This document shows, piece by piece, positions 26,507-37,624 of a stretch of DNA of 43,105 bases. Made by a program: the position numbers and the translations under genes. Position 1 is the first letter of the stretch. Every line of letters starts with the position of its first letter. Under the pieces are notes generated by a model, which saw only the letters and a list, made by a program, of their open reading frames with translations, made no database searches and was not told the origin of the DNA. Location of the stretch: the NCBI GenBank assembly GCA_016784025.1, contig JADHVL010000029.1, positions 1 through 43,105 of the forward strand, in the 5' to 3' direction. Source of the stretch: Fidelibacterota bacterium (GTDB lineage: Bacteria > Fidelibacterota > UBA8477 > JABMPR01).

Positions 26507-29500
26507 ATGAAGAATTTTTATCCTATAAAGAACATTCTGTTGACTGCCATCATTGCATTGATTGTTTTGGTCAATCCAGTCGAGGCAAAATATGGAAAAA
26601 ATAAAGTGCAATATCGTGGGATGGATTGGTCATTTATCCAGACCCCTCATTTTGATGTCTATTTTTATAAAGGTGGTGAATCCATTGCGGAATATGCCGC
26701 AAACGTCGCCGAGAAATCTTACGAACAGATATCGTATCAGTTGGACTGGCGACTTAGCAAACGCATATCCATTCTGGTTTATAATTCTCACAACGATTTT
26801 CAACAGACCAATGTGACCCTGGGATATTTACAGGAGGGCATCGGTGGATTTACGGAATTATTTAAAAACCGGGTGGTGCTACCCTTTGAGGGAAGTTATG
26901 AACAATTCAGACATGTTCTCCATCATGAACTCACGCATGCCATAGTTAATGACCTCATCTTCGGTGGAAATGTACAATCCATCGTCTCAGGAAAGATGAG
27001 AGTGAACATCCCCTTATGGTTGAGCGAGGGATATGCAGAGTATTCTTCCCTGGATTGGGATTCCCGAGCCGATATGATTATTCGTGATGCTGCCATCAAT
27101 GGAAGTTTACCTCCCATACAATACCTGAACTACTATATGGCCTACAAGGGTGGTCAAAGTGTGGTCCGCTATATTGGAGAAACTTTTGGTGTGGAGCGCA
27201 TTGGTGAAATACTGCATGAGACCCGTCATTTTAAAGACGTTCCCAAGGCCATAGAGAACACCCTGCACCTGGATCTTGAAACCTTAACTGAAAAATGGCA
27301 TTTTTCAGTTAGAAAAGATTATTGGCCAGATATTGAAGGCCGCAGCAACCTGGACGACGTAGGTCATCGGCTCACTGATCACAGCAAAATCAGAAACTAT
27401 TTTAACGTAAGCCCAGCTATTTCTCCCAATGGGGGCAAAGTTGCCTTTCTGTCAGATAGATCGGGATATGCAGATATCTATGTCATGTCCTCTGATGATG
27501 GGCAAGAGTTAACCAAAATAATTTCTGGGCAACGCACTGCAGAACTGGAAGAGTTAAAATGGTTGAGTCCTGGTCTCTCCTGGGCACCTGATAACAGACA
27601 CCTCGTTTTTAGCGCAAAATCTGGTAATGAGGACGCTCTGATTTTCTTTGATACGGAGAAGGAAACCAGACATAGTCATAAACTTGGATTGGACGGCATA
27701 TTTACGGCAGCCTGGTCACCAGATGGTCAATCAGTCGTATTCTCTGGACTGAAGGATGGTGCCAGTGATCTGTTTCTTTACTCAATAAAAACCAAAGAGG
27801 TTACTCAACTTACCAGGGATTTATTCTCAGATACACGCCCAACCTGGTCACCCGATAGCAAGGAGTTGGCCTTTGTGTCTGACCGTGGCAGCGATCTGCT
27901 GACTGGACTTGTGACTCCAAACTCACCCCAGTCTCGTGATATTTTGCGGAAGCATGATTTTCGTTCTACTGATATTTATACCCTGAATATTGAATCTGGA
28001 CATATCACCCGTATTACTGATACACCAGGGAGTGAAGATTCACCGAGCTACGCAAATACTAGCCCAAAATTGGCCTATACTTCAGATCGAAGTGGTATCT
28101 GGAATATCTACTTCTACGATTTTGAAACAAAGCAGGAAATACCCGTAACAGATATCATGACTGGCATTTTTCAAATAAGTTGGAGTAAGGACGATTCCAG
28201 ACTTGTTTTTGCCGGGTACGAGAAAGGTGGTTGGGACATTTTCACAATGAACAACCCTCTTGATTTGAAAGAGCAACCGAACACGCCATCATTTTCAAAT
28301 TATTTAAAGCGGAAAAATATCCAGCTGGATCTGACATATTCTGATTCAATGCCTGTACCTGAGAACCAGGTTACCAATCCTTTTGAGACCCATGTTTTTG
28401 CCTATGGAGATCAGTTTTCAGAGGCAAAAGGCACATCGGAAACACCTGAAGCAGTTGTATTGAACACCAGGGATAGTTCAGGTGCTTATGAGGTGAATGA
28501 GTATAAAACTCGCTTTACTGTTGATCTGGTTGATGCACAGGCAGGATATTCAAACTTTTTCGGCGTTCAGGGCAATGCCCTTATGGTATTTTCTGATATT
28601 ATGGGTAGCCACCAGATTCAATTTGGGTTTGAATTGTACCGCAACCTGGATAATTCTGATCTCATGCTGGGCTATGACTATTTACCTAACAGGGCCAACT
28701 GGCATGTGAGGGTGTATAATCTGCCTGACGACTATTTGAGTAGGACCCAAGACTATTTCTTGGCCCTCTGGCATTTCAGGAAGTACGGAATGCTTTTTGG
28801 TGTGGACTATCCATTCTCCAAGTACTCTCGGTTTGAAACCAGTGTCAATTGGTTGAACATTTATCAAAGCATAACATATTATGACGATTTTTATCCATAT
28901 GATCGCGACAAAGCTGATTTTTCAACCAACAAAAGCTATGTGCTGCCCGAGGTGAAACTAAGCTTTGATAACGTATTGTATGGTAGTCTGTATCCCGTAT
29001 CCGGGTGGCGAATGGAAACCGGGTTCCGATTCTCGCCAGACTTGCCGAACTCCTCTCGACAATTTGCTACTTTAAGAACAGATATTCGGAAATATATCAA
29101 AGTTGGTAGAGAATATTCTTTTGCGCTGAGAGCTTCGGCAGCCAGTAGTTATGGTAAGACCCCAGAAAAATTTATGGCCGGTGGTATATCAAACTGGATT
29201 AACTACAGAACGCAGAGCGCTAATCTGGATATTATATCAGATTATGAGGATCTCTATTTTTCTGAATATGTGGTACCTGTTCGAGGCGTCCCCTATTTTG
29301 CCTATATTGGCAATCATTACACAGCCTTCAATGCTGAATTTCGATTTCCTTTTATTGAATATCTCTCAGTCAAATGGCCAATTTCCATGGTTATCGGAAA
29401 CGTCAGGGGAGAATTGTTTAGCGATTGGGTGAAAACCTGGAATGCTCAGCAGGTAGAGGGCTTGACGCTTCCTGAGATTCTTTTTAGGGGTCAAAATAAT

Positions 29501-29635
29501 AGCTACTGGGGTACCGGTTTTGGGATGCGTATGAATCTGGGGATATTTGTACTTCGATATGATATGGCTTTTGATATGTCCGAAGAATCAATGTGGGATT
29601 ATCGACAGCATATCTGGTCCCTCGGTCTGGACTTT
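26507..29635 (+). CDS. Exported peptidase-MA-like / beta-propeller protein with probable C-terminal outer-membrane barrel
   Basis: The protein has ~1043 residues from ATG 26507. A signal peptide (to VEA, about 27) is followed by a gluzincin-like zinc peptidase region with HELTH (H140-H144) and the downstream W-L-S-E-G-Y-A-E-Y motif (third ligand Glu ~174). About 290-640 holds repeated WD40/TolB-like PD40 units (LSPDG/SDRSG..DIY, WSPDGQSVVFSG, WSPDSKELAFVSDRG). About 690-1043 is rich in aromatic alternating strands and ends ...SLGLDF, as in outer-membrane barrels. It could bind or process envelope proteins, but catalysis is unproven. The stop overlaps the mlaE start (TAATG). Confidence 0.82.
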
Positions 29636-29637
29636 TA

Positions 29638-30411
29638 ATGCAAAACCCGATTCGGCTGCTTGGTCGCGAAACCATTGGGCTGGTTGCTAACATTGGTGAA
29701 GTATTCATCCTCTTAGGCCAGGCTTTAAAATGTGTCCGCTACTTCCATCAGGACCGGGTTCTCTATAACGAACAACTCTATCGATTAGGTGTAAAAGCGC
29801 TTCCACTGGTGAGCATTATCGCTGTCTTTGCCGGTGCTGTGGCTGGTTGGCAGGGTGCCTACCAATTGGAAGATACGCTGCCACCGAGATTTTTCGGCCA
29901 GATCGTTGCTGTAGGCATTTTATCTGAGATGGGACCAGTACTCACAGCCCTGGTGCTGGCTGGTCGCAATGGTTCCTCCATTGGTGCTGAGATTGCTACA
30001 ATGAAGGTAACTGAGCAAATTGATGCCCTCGAGGTCATGGGCATTAATCCCATTCGTCATTTGGTGGCACCTCGCGTGGTAGCCATGATAATCATGATGC
30101 CCTTGCTGGTAGTAGTAGCTGATATAATTGCGCTCTTCACAGCAGCATTGATTGGTGATGCTTTTTTTAATATTAGTGTGAGGATGTTTTTTAATTCCTT
30201 TCAATCTGTCTTTGTTGTTACTGAAGATGTGATACCCGGTATGGCCAAAGCTCTGACATTTGGAATATCTGTTGGATTGATCAGTTGCTGGGTAGGTTTG
30301 AAAGCCACTCGCGGCGCCAGTGGAGTTGGTCGAGCAGCCATTCAAGCATTTGTGATTTCAGCCACCCTCATCCTGGTAAATGATTACGCTGTTGCAACCC
30401 TCGTTTTTTAA
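29638..30411 (+). CDS. mlaE: MlaE-type ABC transporter permease (lipid transport)
   Basis: The protein has 257 residues from ATG 29638, which shares a base with the previous stop (TAATG). A TTG further upstream would lie inside the preceding gene. It has the MlaE/YrbE plan: interfacial N-terminal helix, five to six membrane helices, and the signature GPVLTALVLAGRNGSSIGAEIATMKVTEQIDALEVMGINP-like coupling region. MlaE partners with an ATPase (MlaF) and an MCE-domain protein (MlaD) to move phospholipids between the inner and outer membranes. Neither partner is adjacent here. Coupling to the exported barrel protein is unusual compared with the classic mlaFEDCB operon. Confidence 0.92.
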   Translation: MQNPIRLLGRETIGLVANIGEVFILLGQALKCVRYFHQDRVLYNEQLYRLGVKALPLVSIIAVFAGAVAGWQGAYQLEDTLPPRFFGQIVAVGILSEMGPVLTALVLAGRNGSSIGAEIATMKVTEQIDALEVMGINPIRHLVAPRVVAMIIMMPLLVVVADIIALFTAALIGDAFFNISVRMFFNSFQSVFVVTEDVIPGMAKALTFGISVGLISCWVGLKATRGASGVGRAAIQAFVISATLILVNDYAVATLVF

Positions 30412-30432
30412 AGAAAGTCAGTAAAAAAGAAT

Positions 30433-31779
30433 ATGGCCAAAAGTAAGACTGTATATGTCTGTGATGACTGTGGTGCCGAACATCCAAAATGGGTGGGGAG
30501 GTGTGGCAGTTGCGGTGCCTGGGAAACGGTTAAGGAGTTTAAGCAATCTAAACTCAAAGTAAGCCGGAGTGGCCAAAGGGCAGAATTAAAACCTCTTGAT
30601 AAAATTACCCGTGATGCTGAAAATCGGATAAAAACCTCTCAATCTGAGTTTGATTCGGTTGTGGGTGGGGGCCTGGTGAAAGGCAGCATCATCTTGTTTG
30701 GCGGTCAGCCAGGAATTGGCAAATCTACGCTGCTTCTTCAACTCAGCGGACTCATGGCTGCAGCTGGTCATCCCATATTGTATTTCTCCGGTGAAGAAAG
30801 TGGTGAACAACTCGCCATGCGTGCAGATCGTCTTGGTGTTAAGGCTGAAAAGCTCATGTTTGCCAACGATTCTGTGGTTGAAAATATTGCCAGGAGTATC
30901 AATGAACTCAAACCGGCTGTGGTGATTGTGGATTCCATCCAGACCGCCTATTCTGAGGCTGGAGAAAATCTACCTGGTAGTATTAGTCAGGTTCGAGAGA
31001 GTGCAGCTCTGTTGCTGCGTGTGGCGAAAGAGATGAATGTTTGCATCATCCTGGTGGGTCACATCACCAAAGATGGCTATCTCGCAGGACCCAAGATGTT
31101 GGAGCATCTCGTTGATACAGTTTTATACCTGGAAGGTGATCGCCAATCACAGGTTCGTCTTCTGCGAGCAGCCAAGAATCGATTTGGCTCCACCAGTGAA
31201 TTGGGTGTCTATGAAATGGCCAGAGAAGGCCTCATTCCAGTTGAAAATCCAGCGAAACTTTTTCTCTCTCAGCGTCATTCAGATGTGAGCGGTACGGTGG
31301 TTGTTACCAGTCAGGAAGGGAGCCGTACTTTCTTCCTGGAAGTTCAAGCTCTGGTGGCCAGTGCTTCCTATGGAAACCCACAACGCAATGTGACGGGTTT
31401 CGATCTACGTAGATTGCAGATGCTATTGGCAGTGCTAGAGCGGAGAGCCGGTTTCCAATTGGGTACTCAGGATGTGTTCATCAACGTTGTGAGTGGTTTG
31501 AAAATTGCAGAACCTGCTGCAGATCTGGGTGTGGCCATCGCAATTATTTCAAGTCTGAAAAATCGGGTGGTTGATGCAGGCGCTCTCATTATTGGTGAAG
31601 TCGGTCTTGGAGGAGAGGTTCGCAATGTCGGTCAGATCCGAAGACGGGTTGAAGAAGCGAAAAAACTTGGTTTCAATCGTATCATTCTTCCCCATGGCGA
31701 ACACAAAGGACTTGCAGATCTGGGACTAGCCATTGTGCCTGTCCGGAGTTTGAGTGCAGCAGTAGATGAAGTGTTTTGA
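30433..31779 (+). CDS. radA: DNA repair protein RadA
   Basis: The 448-residue RadA (Sms) has a four-Cys zinc finger (C10, C13, C24, C27). A RecA-like ATPase core has Walker A GQPGIGKST (91-99), and the RadA-specific KNRFG motif is at 248-252. A C-terminal Lon-protease-like domain (about 285-448) is non-proteolytic. It promotes branch migration and processing of recombination intermediates. It follows mlaE by 21 bases, probably in the same transcript. All motifs are intact and the length is normal. Confidence 0.97.
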   Translation: MAKSKTVYVCDDCGAEHPKWVGRCGSCGAWETVKEFKQSKLKVSRSGQRAELKPLDKITRDAENRIKTSQSEFDSVVGGGLVKGSIILFGGQPGIGKSTLLLQLSGLMAAAGHPILYFSGEESGEQLAMRADRLGVKAEKLMFANDSVVENIARSINELKPAVVIVDSIQTAYSEAGENLPGSISQVRESAALLLRVAKEMNVCIILVGHITKDGYLAGPKMLEHLVDTVLYLEGDRQSQVRLLRAAKNRFGSTSELGVYEMAREGLIPVENPAKLFLSQRHSDVSGTVVVTSQEGSRTFFLEVQALVASASYGNPQRNVTGFDLRRLQMLLAVLERRAGFQLGTQDVFINVVSGLKIAEPAADLGVAIAIISSLKNRVVDAGALIIGEVGLGGEVRNVGQIRRRVEEAKKLGFNRIILPHGEHKGLADLGLAIVPVRSLSAAVDEVF

Positions 31780-33089
<1,310 letters not shown>

Positions 33090-33091
33090 AC

Positions 33092-33802
33092 ATGAAGATG
33101 TCTCTTGCAACTGGATTAATAGAAGCTGAATTTGTGGATCGACCCAACCGATTCCTCTCAAAAGTTCGAATTGATGGAAAAGTACATGACTCTCATGTCC
33201 CAGATCCCGGACGTCTCAAAGAATTGTTATTCCCAGGAGCCAGAGTGCTGGTGGAACCTAAATCAGGGGAAAATAGAAGAACCAAATTTGCCACGGTGAT
33301 GGTCTATTCCGGAGATGAACTCATTTCTATAAATTCCCAACTGCCCAATCGATTTGTACGCCATTGTTTGGATAATTCTCTTATACCAGAATTTAAAGGA
33401 TGGACCGTCAAAAAGCAGGAGTACATCTTTGGGAAATCTCGGTTTGACTTTTTGCTGGAGAGAGATGGCCAGGAAAAATTATTAGAAGTTAAGTCAGCCA
33501 CCCTGGTTGAGGATGGCATTGCCAGATTCCCAGATGCCGTGACTTCCAGAGGGAGACGGCATGTCCTGCATCTCGCCGAATCTATCGCTCCAGAACGCTC
33601 TGCAGCAGTCCTCTTTATTGTCCAACGCTCAGACGCCCTCTCCTTTGAGCCTCATTGGGGGAGAGACCCGGAATTTGCTCAGGCACTTCAGGATTCAGTC
33701 AGAGATGGTGTGGAACTGGTTGTCTACACGACGAAGTTAAAGCCTGATTCAATAACCTTGAAATCTTCGATTCCATATATTCTGGAGAATATGCATGCCT
33801 AA
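33092..33802 (+). CDS. sfsA: SfsA-family protein
   Basis: The 236-residue SfsA homologue shows the family landmarks: an OB-like N-terminus (FVDRPNRFLSKVRIDGKVHDSHVPDPGRL), and a nuclease-like core with RFDFLLERDG...LLEVKSATLVEDGIARFPDAVTSRGRRH. The D/E-x-K arrangement is reminiscent of PD-(D/E)XK enzymes. E. coli SfsA was linked to sugar fermentation gene regulation, but a nuclease or other nucleic-acid role is possible. It starts two bases after the tgt stop and overlaps the next gene by eight bases. Confidence 0.93.
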   Translation: MKMSLATGLIEAEFVDRPNRFLSKVRIDGKVHDSHVPDPGRLKELLFPGARVLVEPKSGENRRTKFATVMVYSGDELISINSQLPNRFVRHCLDNSLIPEFKGWTVKKQEYIFGKSRFDFLLERDGQEKLLEVKSATLVEDGIARFPDAVTSRGRRHVLHLAESIAPERSAAVLFIVQRSDALSFEPHWGRDPEFAQALQDSVRDGVELVVYTTKLKPDSITLKSSIPYILENMHA

Positions 33803-35456
33803 ATCCCAACACACTTTACTGATTTTGACCATACTCCAGGGACTGATTATGACATGTGCAAATGAGCGCCCCATTACAGGTGGTCCTGAAGACAAAGAGG
33901 CGCCCCTCATCATCTTCAGCCTTCCTGAAAATGAGACGGTCAATGTGGATCCACATACAGATATTTTAATCAAATTCAATGAACAGATGAAAAAATCAAC
34001 TTTTACATCTTCTCTGCAAATCTGGCCACGCCCTCCTGGTGAATACGAGATAAAATCGAGTTGGACCTGGCTAAAAATAAGTTTTAGTGAAGCGCTTGAC
34101 TCCAACGAGACCTATCTCCTCACACTGGATAAAGGTGCCCAGGACCTACGTGGTAATGGGCTTGAATCCACATATGTGATGGCCTTTAGTACGGGGGCAG
34201 ACCTGAATGCTGGTCGTCTGAGAGGGACAATCTCTGGAGCAAAAGATATTAAAAAGAATGGGGATCTCCTGCTGTATCGTCAGTTTGATACGGATCTGGG
34301 ACAATTGAGACAACAAGAGGCTGATTATGTTTTTCAACCAGATGAAGTCGGCAATTTTGAGCTGCCCTATCTGTCTGAACGTTCATATATGCTTTTTTAT
34401 CATTGGGACAGGAACAAGAATAAGCTGATAGATGGTGATGATTATTTTGGTAGACCAGAAGTCGCTGCAGTGTGGGCTCGAACGGATAGCATCCTCACCA
34501 GACATAAAATCTGGCCACAGGTTGTACCTCTGGAAAGTCTGAAATTACTAGGCGTATCACAGCTAGCTGATCAATTCATCCAAATCAGAGCCAATCGAAT
34601 GGTCTCAGCAGAAGCCCTGGAATCAGTTGAGCTCATTATTAATGATGTCAAGATACCCATACTGGGAAAATCAAAAGTTGAAGAAGATAATTTTGCCATG
34701 CTCCTTGATCTTGCAGCTCCACTAAGGGATAGTTCCCAGGTTTGGATACATAGTTTTCTGGATACCAGTGGTTTTATGCTGAACTCCGATACTCTGACTC
34801 TGACCACCCATTCTGATTTTGATACGCTGACTCAGGGACCCATAAAAGTTGATTGGGTGGATGTAGACAATTATGAGATTTCTCAGGAAGCTTCACGAAT
34901 TAAACTGTATTCAAATCTGCCTATTCTGTTTAAATCGAATTCTGCATTTACCCTGGTAGATAAAGCGGTGGATTCAGTTGACATATCTGGTGCACTTGAA
35001 AAAGTAAATACCATGGAATGGATTTTTACCACGGACTCCTTGCTGGAAGGTGGTAAAACCTACCAATGGCAAATAGATACGCAACATCTTCACGCAACTC
35101 TCAATGGTCCCGAATTGGACAGCCTGATGTCTGGCAGTTTGAAAACTGTAAATCAGGATTCTCTAGGTAGCCTTAAGGTCATGCATATGGGTGTAGATGT
35201 TTTGGAATGTCGTCTCACAGGGAAGGGTATTGATCGTCAATTTCAGCTAAAACCAGGCGAGGTCATCACCATGGAGGGTTTACCTGCACGATCTTATGCC
35301 CTGGTTGCCTTTGTTGATGAGAATGGCGATGGGCGCTATCAGAGCGGTGGTTTAGGACCTGCTTCAAAGTCTGAACCCTATTGGTTTTATCCAGATGAGA
35401 TTAAGGTGAGAGCCCGTTGGGAAACTGATCTGGGGATCTGGATGCTCCATGAGTAA
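33795..35456 (+). CDS. Ig-like domain (Big_5) lipoprotein
   Basis: The 553-residue exported protein has a signal peptide ending in MTC, the Cys at 21 being the lipid site. It is followed by ANERPITGGPEDKEAP, the C..P.GGP.D..PP start shared by many Bacteroidetes/FCB lipoproteins. Residues ~36-130 form an Ig-like Big_5 domain (SLPENETVNVDPHTDILIKFNEQM). A DENGDGRYQSGGLGPA-type calcium-like loop occurs near the C-terminus (about 500-520), and another N-K-N-K-L-I-D-G-D-D loop near 213-222. It is likely anchored at the envelope; function unknown. It overlaps sfsA and dapF by eight bases each. Confidence 0.85.
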   Translation: MPKSQHTLLILTILQGLIMTCANERPITGGPEDKEAPLIIFSLPENETVNVDPHTDILIKFNEQMKKSTFTSSLQIWPRPPGEYEIKSSWTWLKISFSEALDSNETYLLTLDKGAQDLRGNGLESTYVMAFSTGADLNAGRLRGTISGAKDIKKNGDLLLYRQFDTDLGQLRQQEADYVFQPDEVGNFELPYLSERSYMLFYHWDRNKNKLIDGDDYFGRPEVAAVWARTDSILTRHKIWPQVVPLESLKLLGVSQLADQFIQIRANRMVSAEALESVELIINDVKIPILGKSKVEEDNFAMLLDLAAPLRDSSQVWIHSFLDTSGFMLNSDTLTLTTHSDFDTLTQGPIKVDWVDVDNYEISQEASRIKLYSNLPILFKSNSAFTLVDKAVDSVDISGALEKVNTMEWIFTTDSLLEGGKTYQWQIDTQHLHATLNGPELDSLMSGSLKTVNQDSLGSLKVMHMGVDVLECRLTGKGIDRQFQLKPGEVITMEGLPARSYALVAFVDENGDGRYQSGGLGPASKSEPYWFYPDEIKVRARWETDLGIWMLHE

Positions 35457-36237
35457 ACCAATTGAGTTTTATAAGTATGTGGGCGCAGGCAATGATTTTG
35501 TCATTTTTGAAAGCTGGGATGGGGAACTAAAACTAACTCCTCAGCAGATTGTTAGTCTTTGTGATCGTCGTTTTGGGATTGGTGCCGATGGCATCATGAT
35601 TCTGATGTCCCACAATTCAGCAGACTTTCAATTGAAATATTATAATGCAGATGGTTCTCGGGGTGAAATGTGTGGAAATGGAGCCCGCTGCCTGGTGAGC
35701 TTTGCCGATTTCCTGGGTCGGGCGAAATCATCTGGAACTTTTTCTGCAGATGATGGGATTCATCATTATAACATTCTTGGTGATCTGGTGGATGTGGAAA
35801 TTATCGTTAGGGGGGAGTTACAGGATTGGAATATTCCCAAAATGGGATGCGGATTCATCGACACAGGGGTACCTCACCTGATTATTCCCTCACTGGATAC
35901 AGACTCAGAGAATCTTGATCCCCTTGGTAGAAAGATGAACGCCCATGAAGCACATCCTCAAGGAACCAATGTTAATATTGTGGAGAAAATGTCTCATTCA
36001 GTCAAAGTGAGAACCTGGGAGCGGGGTGTCAATATGGAAACCCTGGCCTGCGGGACCGGTGCAGCTGCCACGGCAATTTTTGCGCATCAAAGATGGGACT
36101 TTGTATGGCCCATCAGACTCTCATTTCCAGGTGGAGAGCTGGAAGTAGATCGGCGGGGAAATCAGTATTGGTTAAAGGGACCTGCGCAATTAGTTTTCAG
36201 AGGTCATTTATCACTATCCAAGCTTCATTGTAATTAA
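35449..36237 (+). CDS. dapF: Diaminopimelate epimerase
   Basis: The 262-residue DapF interconverts LL- and meso-diaminopimelate for lysine and peptidoglycan synthesis. Both catalytic cysteines are present: C75 in GEMCGNGARC and C201 in TLACGTGAAAT. The N-terminus FYKYVGAGNDFV and FGIGADGIM motifs are standard. It starts inside the previous gene's end (eight-base overlap) and is 25 bases before manC. Confidence 0.97.
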   Translation: MSKPIEFYKYVGAGNDFVIFESWDGELKLTPQQIVSLCDRRFGIGADGIMILMSHNSADFQLKYYNADGSRGEMCGNGARCLVSFADFLGRAKSSGTFSADDGIHHYNILGDLVDVEIIVRGELQDWNIPKMGCGFIDTGVPHLIIPSLDTDSENLDPLGRKMNAHEAHPQGTNVNIVEKMSHSVKVRTWERGVNMETLACGTGAAATAIFAHQRWDFVWPIRLSFPGGELEVDRRGNQYWLKGPAQLVFRGHLSLSKLHCN

Positions 36238-36262
36238 GAGAAAAGAGGAGAAAAGAAGAGAT

Positions 36263-37333
36263 ATGTCTTTTTTTGCAGTCATAATGGCAGGTGGCGTTGG
36301 TAAACGCTTCTGGCCACAGAGCCGTCGGGCAACTCCAAAGCAACTCCTACCAATAGCTGGTGATGAAAGTATGCTCCGCATGACCGTTGATCGATTGAAA
36401 AATTTCTCATCGGCCGATCAGATTCTCATTATTACAAATTCAGATCAGGAGAAAGCCATTCGCCAGGAATGTCCTGAACTACCAGAAGAAAATATTCTCA
36501 TAGAACCAGAAGGTAAAAATACGGCACCAGCTATTGGATTGGCTGCCATTATTATCCAGCATCGGGATCCAGACGCAGTCATGGGTGTTTTTCCTGCAGA
36601 TCATTATATTCAGGATATAAAATCCTTTTCCGACTATATGGAGCAGGGAATTAAAATCGCCAACGAGATGAGGGGTCTGGTCACCTTTGGGGTGGTGCCA
36701 ACCCGACCTGCCACAGGCTATGGATATATCCAGTTCCATGATCGCACCAATCCTGACGAACCCATTTACGCCGTAAAGGCATTTGCGGAGAAACCTGATC
36801 GGAAAACTGCCGAGCTCTTTTTGGGAAGTGGTGATTTTTTATGGAATAGTGGCATGTTTGTCTGGCGAGTTGATAGTATTTTGCAAAGTTTTCAGGAATT
36901 CCTGCCAGAAATATGGGACAGTTTGGAAAACATCAGAGGGGCCATAGGCAAACCTGTTTGGGATTCAGTGCTCACTGTTGAGTGGGCTACCCTGAGAAGT
37001 ATATCTATTGATTATGGTGTCATGGAAAAAGCCAGAAATGTGTATGTCGTCCGGGTGGATTTTTCGTGGAGTGATGTTGGCTCGTGGGATGCTGTTCATG
37101 AAATGCGAAAAAAGGACAAGGACAAAAACGTTTCAAATGGGGAAGTGATATTTCATGATTCAGAAAATAATCTGGTATTTGCCGAGGGGAAAACGGTAGC
37201 CATTGTTGGAGTGGATGACCTGGTTGTTATAGACACCAAGGATGCCCTTCTCATCATTCCTCGAGGACAAACTGAACGAGTAAAAGAGCTTGTTGATGGT
37301 TTTGAAAAAGATAAAAGGGACGTATTGTTATAA
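36263..37333 (+). CDS. manC: Mannose-1-phosphate guanylyltransferase
   Basis: This 356-residue GDP-mannose pyrophosphorylase has the nucleotide-binding signature VIMAGGVGKRFWPQSRRATPKQLLPI (6-31), FPADH (about 111-115), and FAEKPDR with FLWNSGMFVW (about 170-200). It lacks the C-terminal isomerase domain of bifunctional AlgA/ManC, which is normal for the short type. It makes GDP-mannose for surface polysaccharides. The ribosome site is purine-rich (AGAGGAGAAAAG). The stop is immediately followed by the next ATG. Confidence 0.95.
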   Translation: MSFFAVIMAGGVGKRFWPQSRRATPKQLLPIAGDESMLRMTVDRLKNFSSADQILIITNSDQEKAIRQECPELPEENILIEPEGKNTAPAIGLAAIIIQHRDPDAVMGVFPADHYIQDIKSFSDYMEQGIKIANEMRGLVTFGVVPTRPATGYGYIQFHDRTNPDEPIYAVKAFAEKPDRKTAELFLGSGDFLWNSGMFVWRVDSILQSFQEFLPEIWDSLENIRGAIGKPVWDSVLTVEWATLRSISIDYGVMEKARNVYVVRVDFSWSDVGSWDAVHEMRKKDKDKNVSNGEVIFHDSENNLVFAEGKTVAIVGVDDLVVIDTKDALLIIPRGQTERVKELVDGFEKDKRDVLL

Positions 37334-37624
37334 ATGAAGGCAGATCGTATAAGAGATGAATTTGAATCTCTAGCTGAAAAATTAGGGTACACCATACGCT
37401 ATGAAAAAGGTGATTTCAAGGGAGATGCCTGCCGTATAAAATCGGAACGGGTCATCATCATTAACAGGCTCATCCCAGTCACACATCAGAATTATGCATT
37501 TTCACGAATATTTGCCACTGAAGATTTATCCCAAGTAAGCGTGCTTCCCGTCCTACGCTCCATGATTGAGGAAGTTGGTGGCGGTGCTGAATCGCTTTTT
37601 GATCAGGGAGAGCAACATGCTTAG
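37334..37624 (+). CDS. Conserved small protein of unknown function
   Basis: The 96-residue soluble protein begins on the base after the manC stop and overlaps the phosphatase gene by eight bases. Features: a short amphipathic N-terminal helix (IRDEFESLAEKLGYTIRYEKGD), a small strand-rich core with GDACRIKSERVIIINR, and a C-terminal helix. I recognise the general pattern of a small hypothetical protein found near sugar-nucleotide or signalling genes in FCB-type genomes, but no function is known to me. Confidence 0.75.
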   Translation: MKADRIRDEFESLAEKLGYTIRYEKGDFKGDACRIKSERVIIINRLIPVTHQNYAFSRIFATEDLSQVSVLPVLRSMIEEVGGGAESLFDQGEQHA

